A stretch of 54,277 bases of DNA, taken from positions 1 through 54,277 of the forward strand of contig SUVK01000012.1 in NCBI GenBank assembly GCA_015062055.1, read 5' to 3'. Source of the stretch: Akkermansiaceae bacterium (GTDB lineage Bacteria; Verrucomicrobiota; Verrucomicrobiia; Verrucomicrobiales; Akkermansiaceae). This document shows, piece by piece, positions 1 to 7,564 of this stretch. Numbering within the stretch: the first letter of the stretch is position 1; each line of letters begins with the position of its first letter. The position numbers and the translations under genes are program-made. The notes below the pieces were generated by a model. It ran no database searches, had not been told where the DNA came from, and saw only the letters and a program-made list of their open reading frames with translations.

Positions 1-87
1 CCCCCCCCAGGTCAAGGATAAAAGAGACTAAAATTCAAAATTTTGGAGAGCAAGCAGGAGAATTATCCCGATACCCCCAACACCGTA

Positions 88-1350
88 TCAGGGCACGATG
101 TTGTAGTAATCCTCGGCTTCCGTCTTGGTGATGGCTCTCCGATAGTGTTTCAACAGCATACCGATGTCATGTCCGAGTTGGTTCGCGGTCTCCGTGTAGC
201 CCTGACTTTCTGCCATGAATGAAGCAGCAGTGTGGCGAATGCAGTTCTTGGGCAAGATAATCCCTGTCTCCATAGCCAAAGTTTTGAGAAATGCGCTGTG
301 AGCCGTTCTGCGTTGCTTTACCGTATCACCTTGGATAAGCGTATCCGTAGCATTCATACTCACACCATGAGCCTTTGCAAAGTCCATCCAAGCCTTCACA
401 TTCTCGGTAGGGTAAATGAATCGTGCAATACCATTCTTGGCAACAGCAGCGGAAACAAAGATTTCATTACGACCGCCGATGTAGATGTCACCGTAGGTCA
501 GTTTGGCTCTCTCCTCCACACGAGCACCACAGAAGAAGCCTACCGCCAGCACAGGGATGAATGAGTGATACTTGGGGTTGTTCTTCACGAAGGAGAAGAT
601 ACTCCGAACCTCATCCACGGTCAGAATTTCAGGTTCAGCATCCTTACGCTTCTTGGCAGGTTTGAGATTAGCCACAGGATTGTATTGTTTAGGAACACGA
701 CCCTGTTCAACAGCGAACTTGAACACCGATTTGAGGAGATTGAGATACTGTGTGCGGGTAACGAGTGAAGCCTTACCACCATTCTGACCTTTCAATCTAT
801 CCAAGAAGTCCAATACATCCTGCTCCGTGATAGTATGAGCAGGTTTGTTACCAAAGACAGGAGCAACGATGTTGAACAAACGCTGACGAACGGTCTCCGT
901 GTGGTCGGTGAGTTCTCCATCAGTCTTACGCATGAGTTCTTTGTCAAAGTAGAAACGAGCCAAGGAACGGAAATCGGGTGTCGTGGTATTCATTCCATTC
1001 AATCCACGCTGCATGACCTCATAAGCAGAAGAGAAGTTGAAACCGTTAGCCATCGCTTCCTTGACATACGCTCTCCACAAGTCCAATGCTTGCTTCTCAT
1101 CATCAGAAATTGTGCCGAACTCCTGACCAAAACGCTTCAATTCTTGTTTCTTGGTAGCGTTGATGTCCTTGGCTTGTTCCACACCCTCCAAGGAGTAGTC
1201 AAAATACTTCCTGCGAACCTTACCATGCTCTGACCAAGTGACCGTAACCTTACGAACACCGTTCTTCATCTCCACGGATACACCCTTGGGCAGAGTGACA
1301 CGCTTACCCTCCACTTCGTAGAACTTGGTCTTGGCTTTGGTCTTCTTCAT
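88..1350 (-). CDS. tyrosine recombinase / integrase (copy 1)
   Basis: Site-specific DNA recombinase, 420 aa from the ATG at 1350. The N-terminal basic segment (KKTKAKTKF) is followed by a SAM-like core-binding region (about residues 140-230) and a catalytic domain. Visible catalytic elements are the first Arg in FFCGARVEERAKL, the second Arg in CIRHTAASF, the His in LGHD and the Tyr nucleophile in LLKHYRRAI near the C-terminus. A GTG at 1377 would add nine residues but falls inside the proposed promoter, so ATG 1350 is preferred. It is paralogous to the recombinase at 1846-3141 and lies in the same orientation behind a small HTH gene. Its partner attachment site is probably the tRNA fragment near 3450. 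The family call is firm; the substrate is inferred. Confidence 0.93.
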   Translation of the reverse strand: MKKTKAKTKFYEVEGKRVTLPKGVSVEMKNGVRKVTVTWSEHGKVRRKYFDYSLEGVEQAKDINATKKQELKRFGQEFGTISDDEKQALDLWRAYVKEAMANGFNFSSAYEVMQRGLNGMNTTTPDFRSLARFYFDKELMRKTDGELTDHTETVRQRLFNIVAPVFGNKPAHTITEQDVLDFLDRLKGQNGGKASLVTRTQYLNLLKSVFKFAVEQGRVPKQYNPVANLKPAKKRKDAEPEILTVDEVRSIFSFVKNNPKYHSFIPVLAVGFFCGARVEERAKLTYGDIYIGGRNEIFVSAAVAKNGIARFIYPTENVKAWMDFAKAHGVSMNATDTLIQGDTVKQRRTAHSAFLKTLAMETGIILPKNCIRHTAASFMAESQGYTETANQLGHDIGMLLKHYRRAITKTEAEDYYNIVP

Positions 1351-1358
1351 CTGCGAAA

Positions 1359-1386
1359 ATCTTACCAAAGGCCCCACTTTTGTAAA
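1359..1386 (-). promoter_or_regulatory. promoter of integrase copy 1
   Basis: Minus-strand TTTACA-N16-TAAGAT, with the -10 box ending 8 nt before ATG 1350. The layout predicts an almost leaderless transcript and argues against the GTG at 1377. Confidence 0.5.
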
Positions 1387-1479
1387 GCCTTTTTCTCACT
1401 AATTACTCACTTTGTAAAGAATTTAGTATAAATTCATTAGAAATACTAGTTTCCAAGTCTAGCAGAGTGAAATTTGGGC

Positions 1480-1510
1480 AAAAAAAGAGGAGTGAATGAC
1501 CACTCCCTCT
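1480..1510 (-). terminator. intrinsic terminator of the small HTH gene
   Basis: On the minus strand a GAGGGAGTG/CACTCCTC stem with one bulged base is followed by seven T. It lies 38 bp past the stop of the HTH gene at 1548. Confidence 0.7.
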
Positions 1511-1547
1511 GATTTGTCGTAAATCTCCCACAATTCTCAATAACCCA

Positions 1548-1772
1548 TCACCACACGATGCCACTTTGCCGATTTTCAAGCCAAGCCATCACTTCTGACA
1601 GGATGTAACGAGGGCGTGCTCCCTTTGCGGGCTCTTTGACCTTACCGATGTAAAGGACAGGTAGCCCTTGCTTTGACCAGCGAGTAACGGTATCTGGTGC
1701 TATCTTGAAGTGCTTGGCCAAATCTCGGCGGGTCATTACGGTGTCTTTCTCAATCGTATTCTGTTTTTGCAT
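1548..1772 (-). CDS. small helix-turn-helix protein, excisionase-like
   Basis: 74-aa protein. Residues about 13-35 (MTRRDLAKHFKIAPDTVTRW) form a MerR/AlpA-type helix-turn-helix, followed by a short wing (GLPVLYIGK...RPRYILSEV) and a final helix (MAWLENRQ). This is the usual layout of small recombination directionality factors and AlpA-like regulators. It sits between two integrases on the same strand, which fits an excisionase. A role as a plain transcription regulator of the element cannot be excluded. AGGAGT lies directly before the ATG but too close for a normal Shine-Dalgarno. Confidence 0.75.
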   Translation of the reverse strand: MQKQNTIEKDTVMTRRDLAKHFKIAPDTVTRWSKQGLPVLYIGKVKEPAKGARPRYILSEVMAWLENRQSGIVW

Positions 1773-1845
1773 ACTCCTATTTTACACATGTTCTTATGAA
1801 AATAAGCGACTTATCGTGAAAAATAGGAGATTTTTTCAGAAAAAA

Positions 1846-3141
1846 TTACACCGTATCAGGAGTGATGTTGAAGTATGCTTCTGCTTCTGTCTTGGTGATG
1901 GCTCGGCGGTAGTGGTTCAGGAGCACGGCAATGTCGTGTCCGAGTTGGTTCGCGGTTTCCGTGTAACCTTTCATCTCCGACATGAATGAAGCAGCAGTGT
2001 GACGAATACAGTTCTTGGGTAAGATAATCCCTGTTTTCTCTTTCAGAGTGAGGAGGAATTTACTGTGGGCATCTCGTCTTTGCTTTGCTGTATTCCCCGC
2101 AAGTAGGTGTTCAGATGGGTTCATCGTGACCCCGTGAGCCTTGGCAAATTCAATCCACGCACGAAAGTTCTCCGATGTGCGGATGTAACGAGCATGACCA
2201 TTCTTTGCTACCGTTGCAGAGATGTAAATTTCATCACGCCCGCCGACAAAGATGTCTCGGTAAGTAATCTTGGCTCGTTCTTCAACTCGTGCTCCACAAA
2301 AGAACCCAACAGCAAGCACAGGAATGAACTTGTAGAACTTCGGGTTGGCTTTCACGAATGAGAAGATGCGCTTCACTTCATCCACGGTCAGGATTTCGGG
2401 TTCGGCATCCTTTTTCTTGGTGGGCGGGTTGAGATTGGCAACAGGATTGTATTTCGCAGGGATAGTTCCTCTCTTGATACTGAACTTGAATACGGATTTG
2501 AGCAGGTTCAGGTATTGTTTGCGAGTAGTAGCAGATGCCCGCTTACCGTTGAGCCCTTTCAAGGTATCCAAGAATTCCTCCACATCGTTTTCCGTGATAG
2601 TGTGGGCAGGTTTGCTGCCAATGGCAGGGCAGATGTAGTTGAATAAGCGGTTCTTCACGGTTTCTGCGTGCTCGGTGAGTTCTCCATCCGTCTTACTCAT
2701 GAGTTCCTTGTCAAAGTAGAACCGAGCCAATGTATTGAAATCAGGAGAGGTGGTTTTACGGTTCTCCAATCCACTTACCATGACCTCGTATGCAGAAGCG
2801 TAGTCATAGCCGTGAGCCTGTGCTTCTTTGATGTATTCACGATACCTGTCAAGTGCTCGCTTCTCATCATCGGTGATACACCCGAAGTCTGCACCATACT
2901 TTTTTGCTTCACGCCGAAGAGACTCATTCAGAGCCTTGGCTTCTTCAAGTCCTGCAAGAGTCCATGGGAATGTCTGTCTTCTAGACTTTCCGTGTTCGTT
3001 CCACTTTACGGCTAATCTCTGAACTCCTCCGCGCCATGTTTCCATGCTCACCCCCTTGGGCAGTAGGACTCGCTGTTCTTCAATTTCCCAAAATTTCGTC
3101 TTCGCCTTTGTTTTCTTTACTTTTGTTGCTACTACTTCCAC
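1846..3141 (-). CDS. tyrosine recombinase / integrase (copy 2)
   Basis: 431-aa paralogue of the recombinase at 88-1350, similar along its whole length. It has the same basic N-terminus (KKTKAKTKFWEIE), core-binding region, and catalytic domain: FFCGARVEERAKI (Arg I), NCIRHTAASF (Arg II), LGHD (His) and NHYRRAITK (Tyr). The start is a GTG at 3141, with no good ATG upstream. The 3' end (DTV at 1846) is shared in DNA with the decayed third copy at 5183-5909, which resembles this copy more than copy 1. Two intact integrases next to a tRNA scar suggest either a two-recombinase element or stacked insertions. Confidence 0.93.
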   Translation of the reverse strand: MEVVATKVKKTKAKTKFWEIEEQRVLLPKGVSMETWRGGVQRLAVKWNEHGKSRRQTFPWTLAGLEEAKALNESLRREAKKYGADFGCITDDEKRALDRYREYIKEAQAHGYDYASAYEVMVSGLENRKTTSPDFNTLARFYFDKELMSKTDGELTEHAETVKNRLFNYICPAIGSKPAHTITENDVEEFLDTLKGLNGKRASATTRKQYLNLLKSVFKFSIKRGTIPAKYNPVANLNPPTKKKDAEPEILTVDEVKRIFSFVKANPKFYKFIPVLAVGFFCGARVEERAKITYRDIFVGGRDEIYISATVAKNGHARYIRTSENFRAWIEFAKAHGVTMNPSEHLLAGNTAKQRRDAHSKFLLTLKEKTGIILPKNCIRHTAASFMSEMKGYTETANQLGHDIAVLLNHYRRAITKTEAEAYFNITPDTV

Positions 3142-3390
3142 TACTAATACCTTCTAGTTACTATTATTACCGATTATCTTCTTCTTGTTCGTTTTGTTTA
3201 TGCGTTTAGAATTATAATGCTTATTAGTTTGCTTTATAATGTCTATCTTCTTATTATCCGCAATTTGTTCTACGCCTTCTACAAGAAGGCGTTGCGGCAT
3301 GGTTATAGTATAGCAAAAAGACAACTATTTGTAAAGACTTTTCTCCAATTCTAGTCCGAAAGTGATGTAACTCATTGAAAAATCAATGTA

Positions 3391-3449
3391 GAAGGAAGGT
3401 TCAGGTTCTAGTGAGTAATGTCGTGGAGGTTCGAGTCCTCTCGTGCGTA
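3391..3449 (+). tRNA. 3' fragment of a class-II (leucine-like) tRNA, candidate attachment site
   Basis: Partial tRNA. The T arm is seen at 3425-3441 (GGAGG stem, TTCGAGT loop, CCTCT), followed by acceptor strand CGTGCGT and discriminator A at 3449. A long variable arm with GAGTAAT precedes it. The matching 5' acceptor (ACGCACG), D arm and anticodon stem are absent upstream, so this is not a functional gene. A terminator follows directly, as expected for native tRNA flanking DNA. The simplest reading is an att scar, with the integrated element to the left and the intact tRNA beyond the window. Confidence 0.6.
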
Positions 3450-3460
3450 TAACTGAAAAT

Positions 3461-3498
3461 GAGGGAGTTACGATAAAAAGTAACTCCCTCTTGCTTTT
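3461..3498 (+). terminator. intrinsic terminator behind the tRNA fragment
   Basis: Perfect 11-bp stem GAGGGAGTTAC / GTAACTCCCTC with an 8-nt loop, followed by TTGCTTTT. It is 12 bp past the tRNA 3' end and is probably the native tRNA terminator. Confidence 0.8.
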
Positions 3499-3816
3499 GG
3501 AAGCATTCTCAAAAACCGCCCCAAAACGGCTGAAAACGCATACCGGTAACTCGGATTTTACTCGGACGCTCTTCGTCACAGGGGGGGCAGTTATCTGTAA
3601 GAGTGCTTCGTGAAAACGACCTGTCCTTATACAGAAGTTGTTTTCATAAGTCATTCTAATAGAAAATGCTATGAATTGTAAAAAGGATAGCAAGGTTGAA
3701 AATCGGCATCAAAATTCCGTGAAAATTTTTACAATAGTTTTGTGCTTTATCATTCTTAGTAAGTGCTTACCATCAAAGCAGGTGTGAGTAAGGGCTATAG
3801 TTCTGTGCAGTCAGCC

Positions 3817-3960
3817 TTACAAAGTTAAACCCTCAATCGTCATCTGCCTGGCTGCTTCATCAAATACGGCATCCACGAGTTGCAGGAATTGAGAGGAGCG
3901 TGAAGAGTTGCGGTCAATCTTACCATCTTTCAATAACATGGATAATTCAACGAGTATCAT
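3817..3960 (-). CDS. 47-aa hypothetical protein or C-terminal gene remnant, repeat copy A
   Basis: Short ORF beginning MILVELSMLLKDGK and ending MTIEGLTL, predicted helical and charged. It is intact in both 440-bp repeats, and the few differences are two missense clusters (SM to PK, R to K) with no stop or frameshift. The frame stays open about 15 codons upstream of the ATG, to a stop inside the terminator hairpin, so it may be the tail of a larger protein cut by rearrangement. No family recognised. Confidence 0.4.
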   Translation of the reverse strand: MILVELSMLLKDGKIDRNSSRSSQFLQLVDAVFDEAARQMTIEGLTL

Positions 3961-3992
3961 ACAAGTATTTACTTGATTATCCGCATGAAAGA

Positions 3993-4030
3993 ATAAAAAG
4001 AGCCGCTACCCTTTGACGAGTAGCGACCCT
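3993..4030 (-). terminator. terminator of PEP-CTERM gene 1
   Basis: Minus-strand stem TCGCTAC / GTAGCGG followed by CTCTTTTTATTC. The same hairpin occurs at 6473-6510 behind the second PEP-CTERM gene. Confidence 0.75.
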
Positions 4031-4059
4031 AGTTATCAAATTGAAAAGATGGAGTTACT

Positions 4060-4121
4060 TACGGCCTGTCTGGGCGTATCAGCGAGAAGCCCGACAGCGG
4101 CTTGTCACGCCATAGCTTTAG
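4060..4121. repeat. about 62-bp palindromic insertion at the stop of PEP-CTERM gene 1
   Basis: Compared with the second copy (ending ACTTGCGGCGACGACG near 6539-6553), copy A has about 62 extra bases between ACTTACGGC and CGACGACG. The insert carries an imperfect inverted repeat, CTGTCTGGGC ... GCCCGACAG, and supplies the TAA stop at 4118. It may be a small REP-like mobile palindrome. Confidence 0.55.
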
Positions 4122-4894
4122 CGACGGCGACGACGAGCAGCCAGACCAGCCAAAGCCAGCAGGGAAAGCGTGGCGGTGGTGGGCTCGGGAACGACGGTTA
4201 AAGTGTATCCCAAAGAATTAACAGAAAGTGTTTGCTTTGCAACATAAGCATTACGATATATAGCAAACAGTTTACCACCTTCGCCAAGAGTTTCTATCTG
4301 CGCATTCGTCAGAGTGATGGATTTTGAGAATGTTGTTTGGTTCCCATTAGATTCATCACGCAAATCGCTAGCGTGACCGTTACCGCCCGCAAGCTTTTGA
4401 ATTTCAGTCCAAGTGTCGTCGGTGTTAAGTGTATAGAGACCAAACCATGCGTCTGCCCCAGTAGAAACAGTAACATTAGTGGTCAGGGTCAAGGCTGTCA
4501 CATTGGAAAAATCATGCGAACCAAGCAAGTCGGCAACTGTAGTTACATTCACAAAGAACCCATCTTTGGCAGCCCCATACTGCCGTCCTGTCATCGTTAT
4601 GGAGTTACCACTAGTTTTTTCCACAGTTTTATATTGCTGGCCCGAATCGTCAGCGCCATTACCCAGGAAGTAGTAATTACCAGAAGCAGCAGTTGTAATA
4701 CCAAGCAAATCTAAGTCCGTTTTAATGTTGGCGGAAGTAAGATTACTCCATCCTGTACCTACCCACCCCTCAGCATCGGAAGGACGAACAGAATTGGTCA
4801 ATTCACTTGTAAAAGGGATGACCTCCCGTGTTATCTCTTCAGTCGCAGCAGCCGCACCGCAGAGCGCGAGGAATGCAATAAATATTTTCTTCAT
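4118..4894 (-). CDS. secreted PEP-CTERM-tailed protein 1
   Basis: 258 aa. Signal peptide MKKIFIAFLALCGAAAA, then a Thr/Asn/Gly-rich beta-type passenger with no recognised fold, then a PEP-CTERM sorting tail: VPEPTTATL, a short hydrophobic helix LSLLALAGLAA and an Arg cluster. Such tails direct sorting at the outer envelope by an exosortase-type system, which is not encoded here. The last about 70 bp are nearly identical to the second PEP-CTERM gene, while the passengers are unrelated, so the tail and downstream block look like a fixed frame with a swapped insert. Function of the passenger unknown. Confidence 0.9.
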   Translation of the reverse strand: MKKIFIAFLALCGAAAATEEITREVIPFTSELTNSVRPSDAEGWVGTGWSNLTSANIKTDLDLLGITTAASGNYYFLGNGADDSGQQYKTVEKTSGNSITMTGRQYGAAKDGFFVNVTTVADLLGSHDFSNVTALTLTTNVTVSTGADAWFGLYTLNTDDTWTEIQKLAGGNGHASDLRDESNGNQTTFSKSITLTNAQIETLGEGGKLFAIYRNAYVAKQTLSVNSLGYTLTVVPEPTTATLSLLALAGLAARRRRR

Positions 4895-4909
4895 GTTAGT
4901 AAGAATTGA

Positions 4910-4938
4910 TTATTAGATGTTTAGATTAGACTGTTCAA
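4910..4938 (-). promoter_or_regulatory. promoter of PEP-CTERM gene 1
   Basis: Minus-strand TTGAAC-N17-TAATAA; the -10 box ends 15 nt before ATG 4894. Confidence 0.5.
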
Positions 4939-5002
4939 GTCGTTTCATCTCTTGCGCATTGAGAAGAGAGCAGACTTGCTATGATCCAACGGAGCTACAA
5001 TA

Positions 5003-5165
5003 CAGCATTGCTGATGCTGTCTCCTTATCTTTGTATTGAAACTCTGTCGGTTAGGTATGATTAGGCATCTCTCGCTCACTCTGCTTGTCATCTTTGATGA
5101 TACCCTAACTCGTAAAATTCTAATCTTTTACGAATTTTATGCTTGCATCAGCATCAGCAATGCTG
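5003..5165. repeat. 163-bp element with 17-bp terminal inverted repeats, copy A
   Basis: Bounded by perfect inverted repeats CAGCATTGCTGATGCTG (5003-5019) and its complement (5149-5165). An inverted second copy lies at 7403-7564. An internal 8-bp stem TCGTAAAA/TTTTACGA is present. No transposase ORF is inside, so it is MITE-like. It lies between the decayed integrase and the promoter of PEP-CTERM gene 1. Confidence 0.8.
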
Positions 5166-5182
5166 ATGTCTCCTTATCTAAC

Positions 5183-5909
5183 TCATCCACAAACGCTATC
5201 AGGAGTGATGTTGAAGTAATCCTCGGCTTCCGTCTTGGTGATGGCTCGGCGGTAGTGGTGCAGGAGCATGGCAATGTCGTGTCCGAGTTGGTTCGCGGTT
5301 TCTGTGTAACCTTTCATCTCTGCCATGAATGAAGCAGCCGTGTGACGGATACAGTTTTTAGGCAGGGTAATACCTGTTTCCCTTGTAAGGGTTAGCAGGA
5401 AAGAGCTGTGAGCAGGTATTCAGTAGGATGCATGGTAACACCCTGTAGTCTAGACACTCACGAAAGTTCTTTTCAGGGTAGATGTAGCGAGCCTCACCAT
5501 TCTTGGCGTTATTTGCGGGAATAAAGATTTCATTACGACCACCAACAAAGATGTCCCTGTAAGTCATCTTTGCGCGTTCTTCCACACGAGCACCACAGAA
5601 GAACCCTACGGCAAGGGCAGAAAGGAACTTGTGATACCTTGGTGTGTTCTTCACGAAGGAGAAGATGCGCTTTACTTCATCCGCGGTCAGGATTTCAGGT
5701 TCTTGCTTCTTCTTCTTGGTCGGGGGTGTGAGTTTTGCGACAGGATTGTATTCAGCAGGTATCGCTCCCTGTTTGATGCAGAACTTGAATACAGATTTGA
5801 GGAGATTGAGATACTGTGTGCGAGTGGTGACAGAGGCACGCTTACCCTCAATTTACCACAGTTTTGTTTTTGACTTCGTTTTCTTCTCTTTTGTTGCTAA
5901 TGATGCCAC
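5183..5909 (-). pseudogene. decayed tyrosine recombinase (third integrase copy)
   Basis: Minus-strand remnant homologous to the two intact integrases. The start (GTG at 5909, then ASLATKEKKTKSKTKLW) runs into a TAA. Directly after, at IEGKRAS, the N-terminal stretch is fused to the mid-protein stretch TRTQYLNLLKSVFKF, so roughly 170-180 residues are deleted. The catalytic Arg I region (FFCGARVEERAKM) survives. A second deletion plus frameshifts lies near 5400-5460. The C-terminal RHTAASF, LGHD and HYRRAI codons remain readable in another frame. It is certainly non-functional as a recombinase. Confidence 0.93.
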
Positions 5910-6297
5910 CTCTTATACCTTCTTGTTGTTATTATTGCTGTTTCTCTGTATCGTGTATTATACTTGTAATAAGATGCATTGTAAAACTTGTTTATTTGCT
6001 TGTCAAGACTTCTTATAGTTGTTATTATAGCCATGCGGACAAGCTTCTTACGGAAGGAGTTACGGCATAGTTATATGTAAGAGTGCTTCGTGAAAACGAC
6101 CTGTCCTTATACAGAAGTTGTTTTCATAAGTCATTCTAATAGAAAATGCTATGAATTGTAAAAAGAATAGCAAGGTTGAAAAATCGGCATCAAAATTCCG
6201 TGAAAATTTTTACAATAGTTTTGTGCTTTATCATTCTTGGTAAGTGCTTACCATCAAAGCAGGTGTGAGTAAGGGGTATAGTTCTGTGCAGTCAGCC

Positions 6298-6441
6298 TTA
6301 CAAAGTTAAACCCTCAATCGTCATCTGCTTGGCTGCTTCATCAAATACGGCATCCACGAGTTGCAGGAATTGAGAGGAGCGTGAAGAGTTGCGGTCAATC
6401 TTACCATCTTTCAACAACTTGGGTAATTCAACGAGTATCAT
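6298..6441 (-). CDS. 47-aa hypothetical protein or gene remnant, repeat copy B
   Basis: Same ORF as 3817-3960, reading MILVELPKLLKDGK at the start. It is open over its full length. Unknown function; may be a truncated tail of a larger gene. Confidence 0.4.
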   Translation of the reverse strand: MILVELPKLLKDGKIDRNSSRSSQFLQLVDAVFDEAAKQMTIEGLTL

Positions 6442-6472
6442 ACAAGTATTTACTTGATTATCCGCATGAAAG

Positions 6473-6510
6473 AATAAAAAGAGCCGCTACCCTTTGACGA
6501 GTAGCGACCC
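6473..6510 (-). terminator. terminator of PEP-CTERM gene 2
   Basis: Identical hairpin to 3993-4030 (stem TCGCTAC/GTAGCGG plus T-rich tail) on the minus strand. Confidence 0.75.
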
Positions 6511-6535
6511 TGGATAAATTAGATGTATGATTGAA

Positions 6536-7294
6536 TTACTTGCGGCGACGACGTGCAGCCAGACCAGCCAAAGCCAGCAGGGAAAGCGTGGCGGTGGTGG
6601 GCTCGGGAATGATTTGGGTTGTCAGACCGCTTACAAACTGAGCATCGTGTAGGATAATGTTGGCATTGTTGTTACTACCCGCAAGTTTTCCGCCAAACTT
6701 GAATTCCTTAATTAACTTGGCGGAGGAGTATTCATTTGCAGAAGTAATGGTTGTATAGCCTGCCTGTACGCCGTCAACATACAGAGTCAGTGTGCCTTTT
6801 CCGTTATTCTGTAGGGCGAGAGTAACAACGTCACCATAGCCATTCTCGGGAATCGTATAGCCAACAGCTCCACTGCTTTTGTTTTCTTCGTTTACTACGT
6901 CGCCGAACCCATCTTTATCCAAGACAAACTTGTTATTGTTCTGATAGAACGAAGGTTTCCAGTTCCAGGAAGTAGTCTCGCCCAGACTGAAAATAACAGG
7001 GTGGTTGTTGTTGCCCGCTTTCCCCATCTGCACCTTGGCCAGAAGGGTAAACTCATCAGAATAGCTGAGGTTACCGCCGGTCTGCGAGAAGCTGAAAGCG
7101 CTGTTATTGAGCGTAATGGCACCATCGGAAATTAAGCCCGACCCCGCATCGGAACTAAGGTTGGAAGTGACCCCTTCCGCATAGCTGGTGAAAACCACCC
7201 CGGTAGAGTCAAAGTCCAGATCCCAGACCAAAGCCGGTTCTGCAGCCATGGAAATACTGCTCAATGCGAGAAGAGTAATGATTGTTTTCTTCAT
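6536..7294 (-). CDS. secreted PEP-CTERM-tailed LamG-like protein 2
   Basis: 252 aa. Signal peptide MKKTIITLLALSSISMA. The passenger starts LVWDLDFDSTG and contains SDEFTLLAKVQMG, a TLYVDGVQAGYT strand and a tail strand ILHDAQFVSG, a pattern typical of concanavalin A/LamG beta-sandwich domains that often bind glycans. The C-terminal sorting tail is IPEPTTATL, a hydrophobic helix and ARRRRK. The DNA of the tail and of the downstream terminator block matches PEP-CTERM gene 1. The sandwich fold is inferred from pattern only; no catalytic residues are apparent. Confidence 0.88.
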   Translation of the reverse strand: MKKTIITLLALSSISMAAEPALVWDLDFDSTGVVFTSYAEGVTSNLSSDAGSGLISDGAITLNNSAFSFSQTGGNLSYSDEFTLLAKVQMGKAGNNNHPVIFSLGETTSWNWKPSFYQNNNKFVLDKDGFGDVVNEENKSSGAVGYTIPENGYGDVVTLALQNNGKGTLTLYVDGVQAGYTTITSANEYSSAKLIKEFKFGGKLAGSNNNANIILHDAQFVSGLTTQIIPEPTTATLSLLALAGLAARRRRK

Positions 7295-7402
7295 GTTCGT
7301 ATGAATTGATTGTTAAGGTTAGAGCAGCTCGTGCAGGGGTACCCGTTCCCACGCGCGTCGAGAGGCTGAGAGACCTGCTCCTAAGCCGCTGAGGGAAATA
7401 TA

Positions 7403-7564
7403 CAGCATTGTAGATGCTGATGCAAGCAGAAAATTCGCAAAAGATTAGAATTTTACGAGTTAGGACATTAGAAAGAATGATAAGCAGTGCGTGTGAGAGA
7501 TGCTCAATCATACCAACTAGCAGAGTTTCAATGCAAAGATAAGGCATCAGCATCTACAATGCTG
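7403..7564. repeat. 162-bp element with 17-bp terminal inverted repeats, copy B (inverted)
   Basis: Bounded by CAGCATTGTAGATGCTG (7403-7419) and its perfect complement (7548-7564). It matches copy A in reverse orientation. Two central bases of the terminal repeats differ from copy A, and they differ on both ends in a matching way. Confidence 0.8.

Larger units (their letters stand above)
3590..4030. repeat. 440-bp direct repeat, copy A
   Basis: Near-identical to 6070-6510 (fewer than about ten differences by eye). It contains a conserved hairpin (GAAAAC...GTTTTC near 3610-3645), a 47-codon ORF and the terminator of the PEP-CTERM gene that follows. The left edge starts at GTTATCTGTAAGAG; upstream of it, copy A has the tRNA scar region that copy B lacks. 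Confidence 0.95.
6070..6510. repeat. 440-bp direct repeat, copy B
   Basis: Second copy of the block at 3590-4030, with the same hairpin, short ORF and terminator. Its left flank runs straight into sequence upstream of the decayed integrase without the tRNA fragment. Confidence 0.95.

Noticed and set aside
3325-3693. 122-aa minus-strand ORF
   Set aside because: It reads through the tRNA fragment (the RTRGLEPPRHYSLEP type of string is a typical false ORF over a tRNA) and through the repeat edge.
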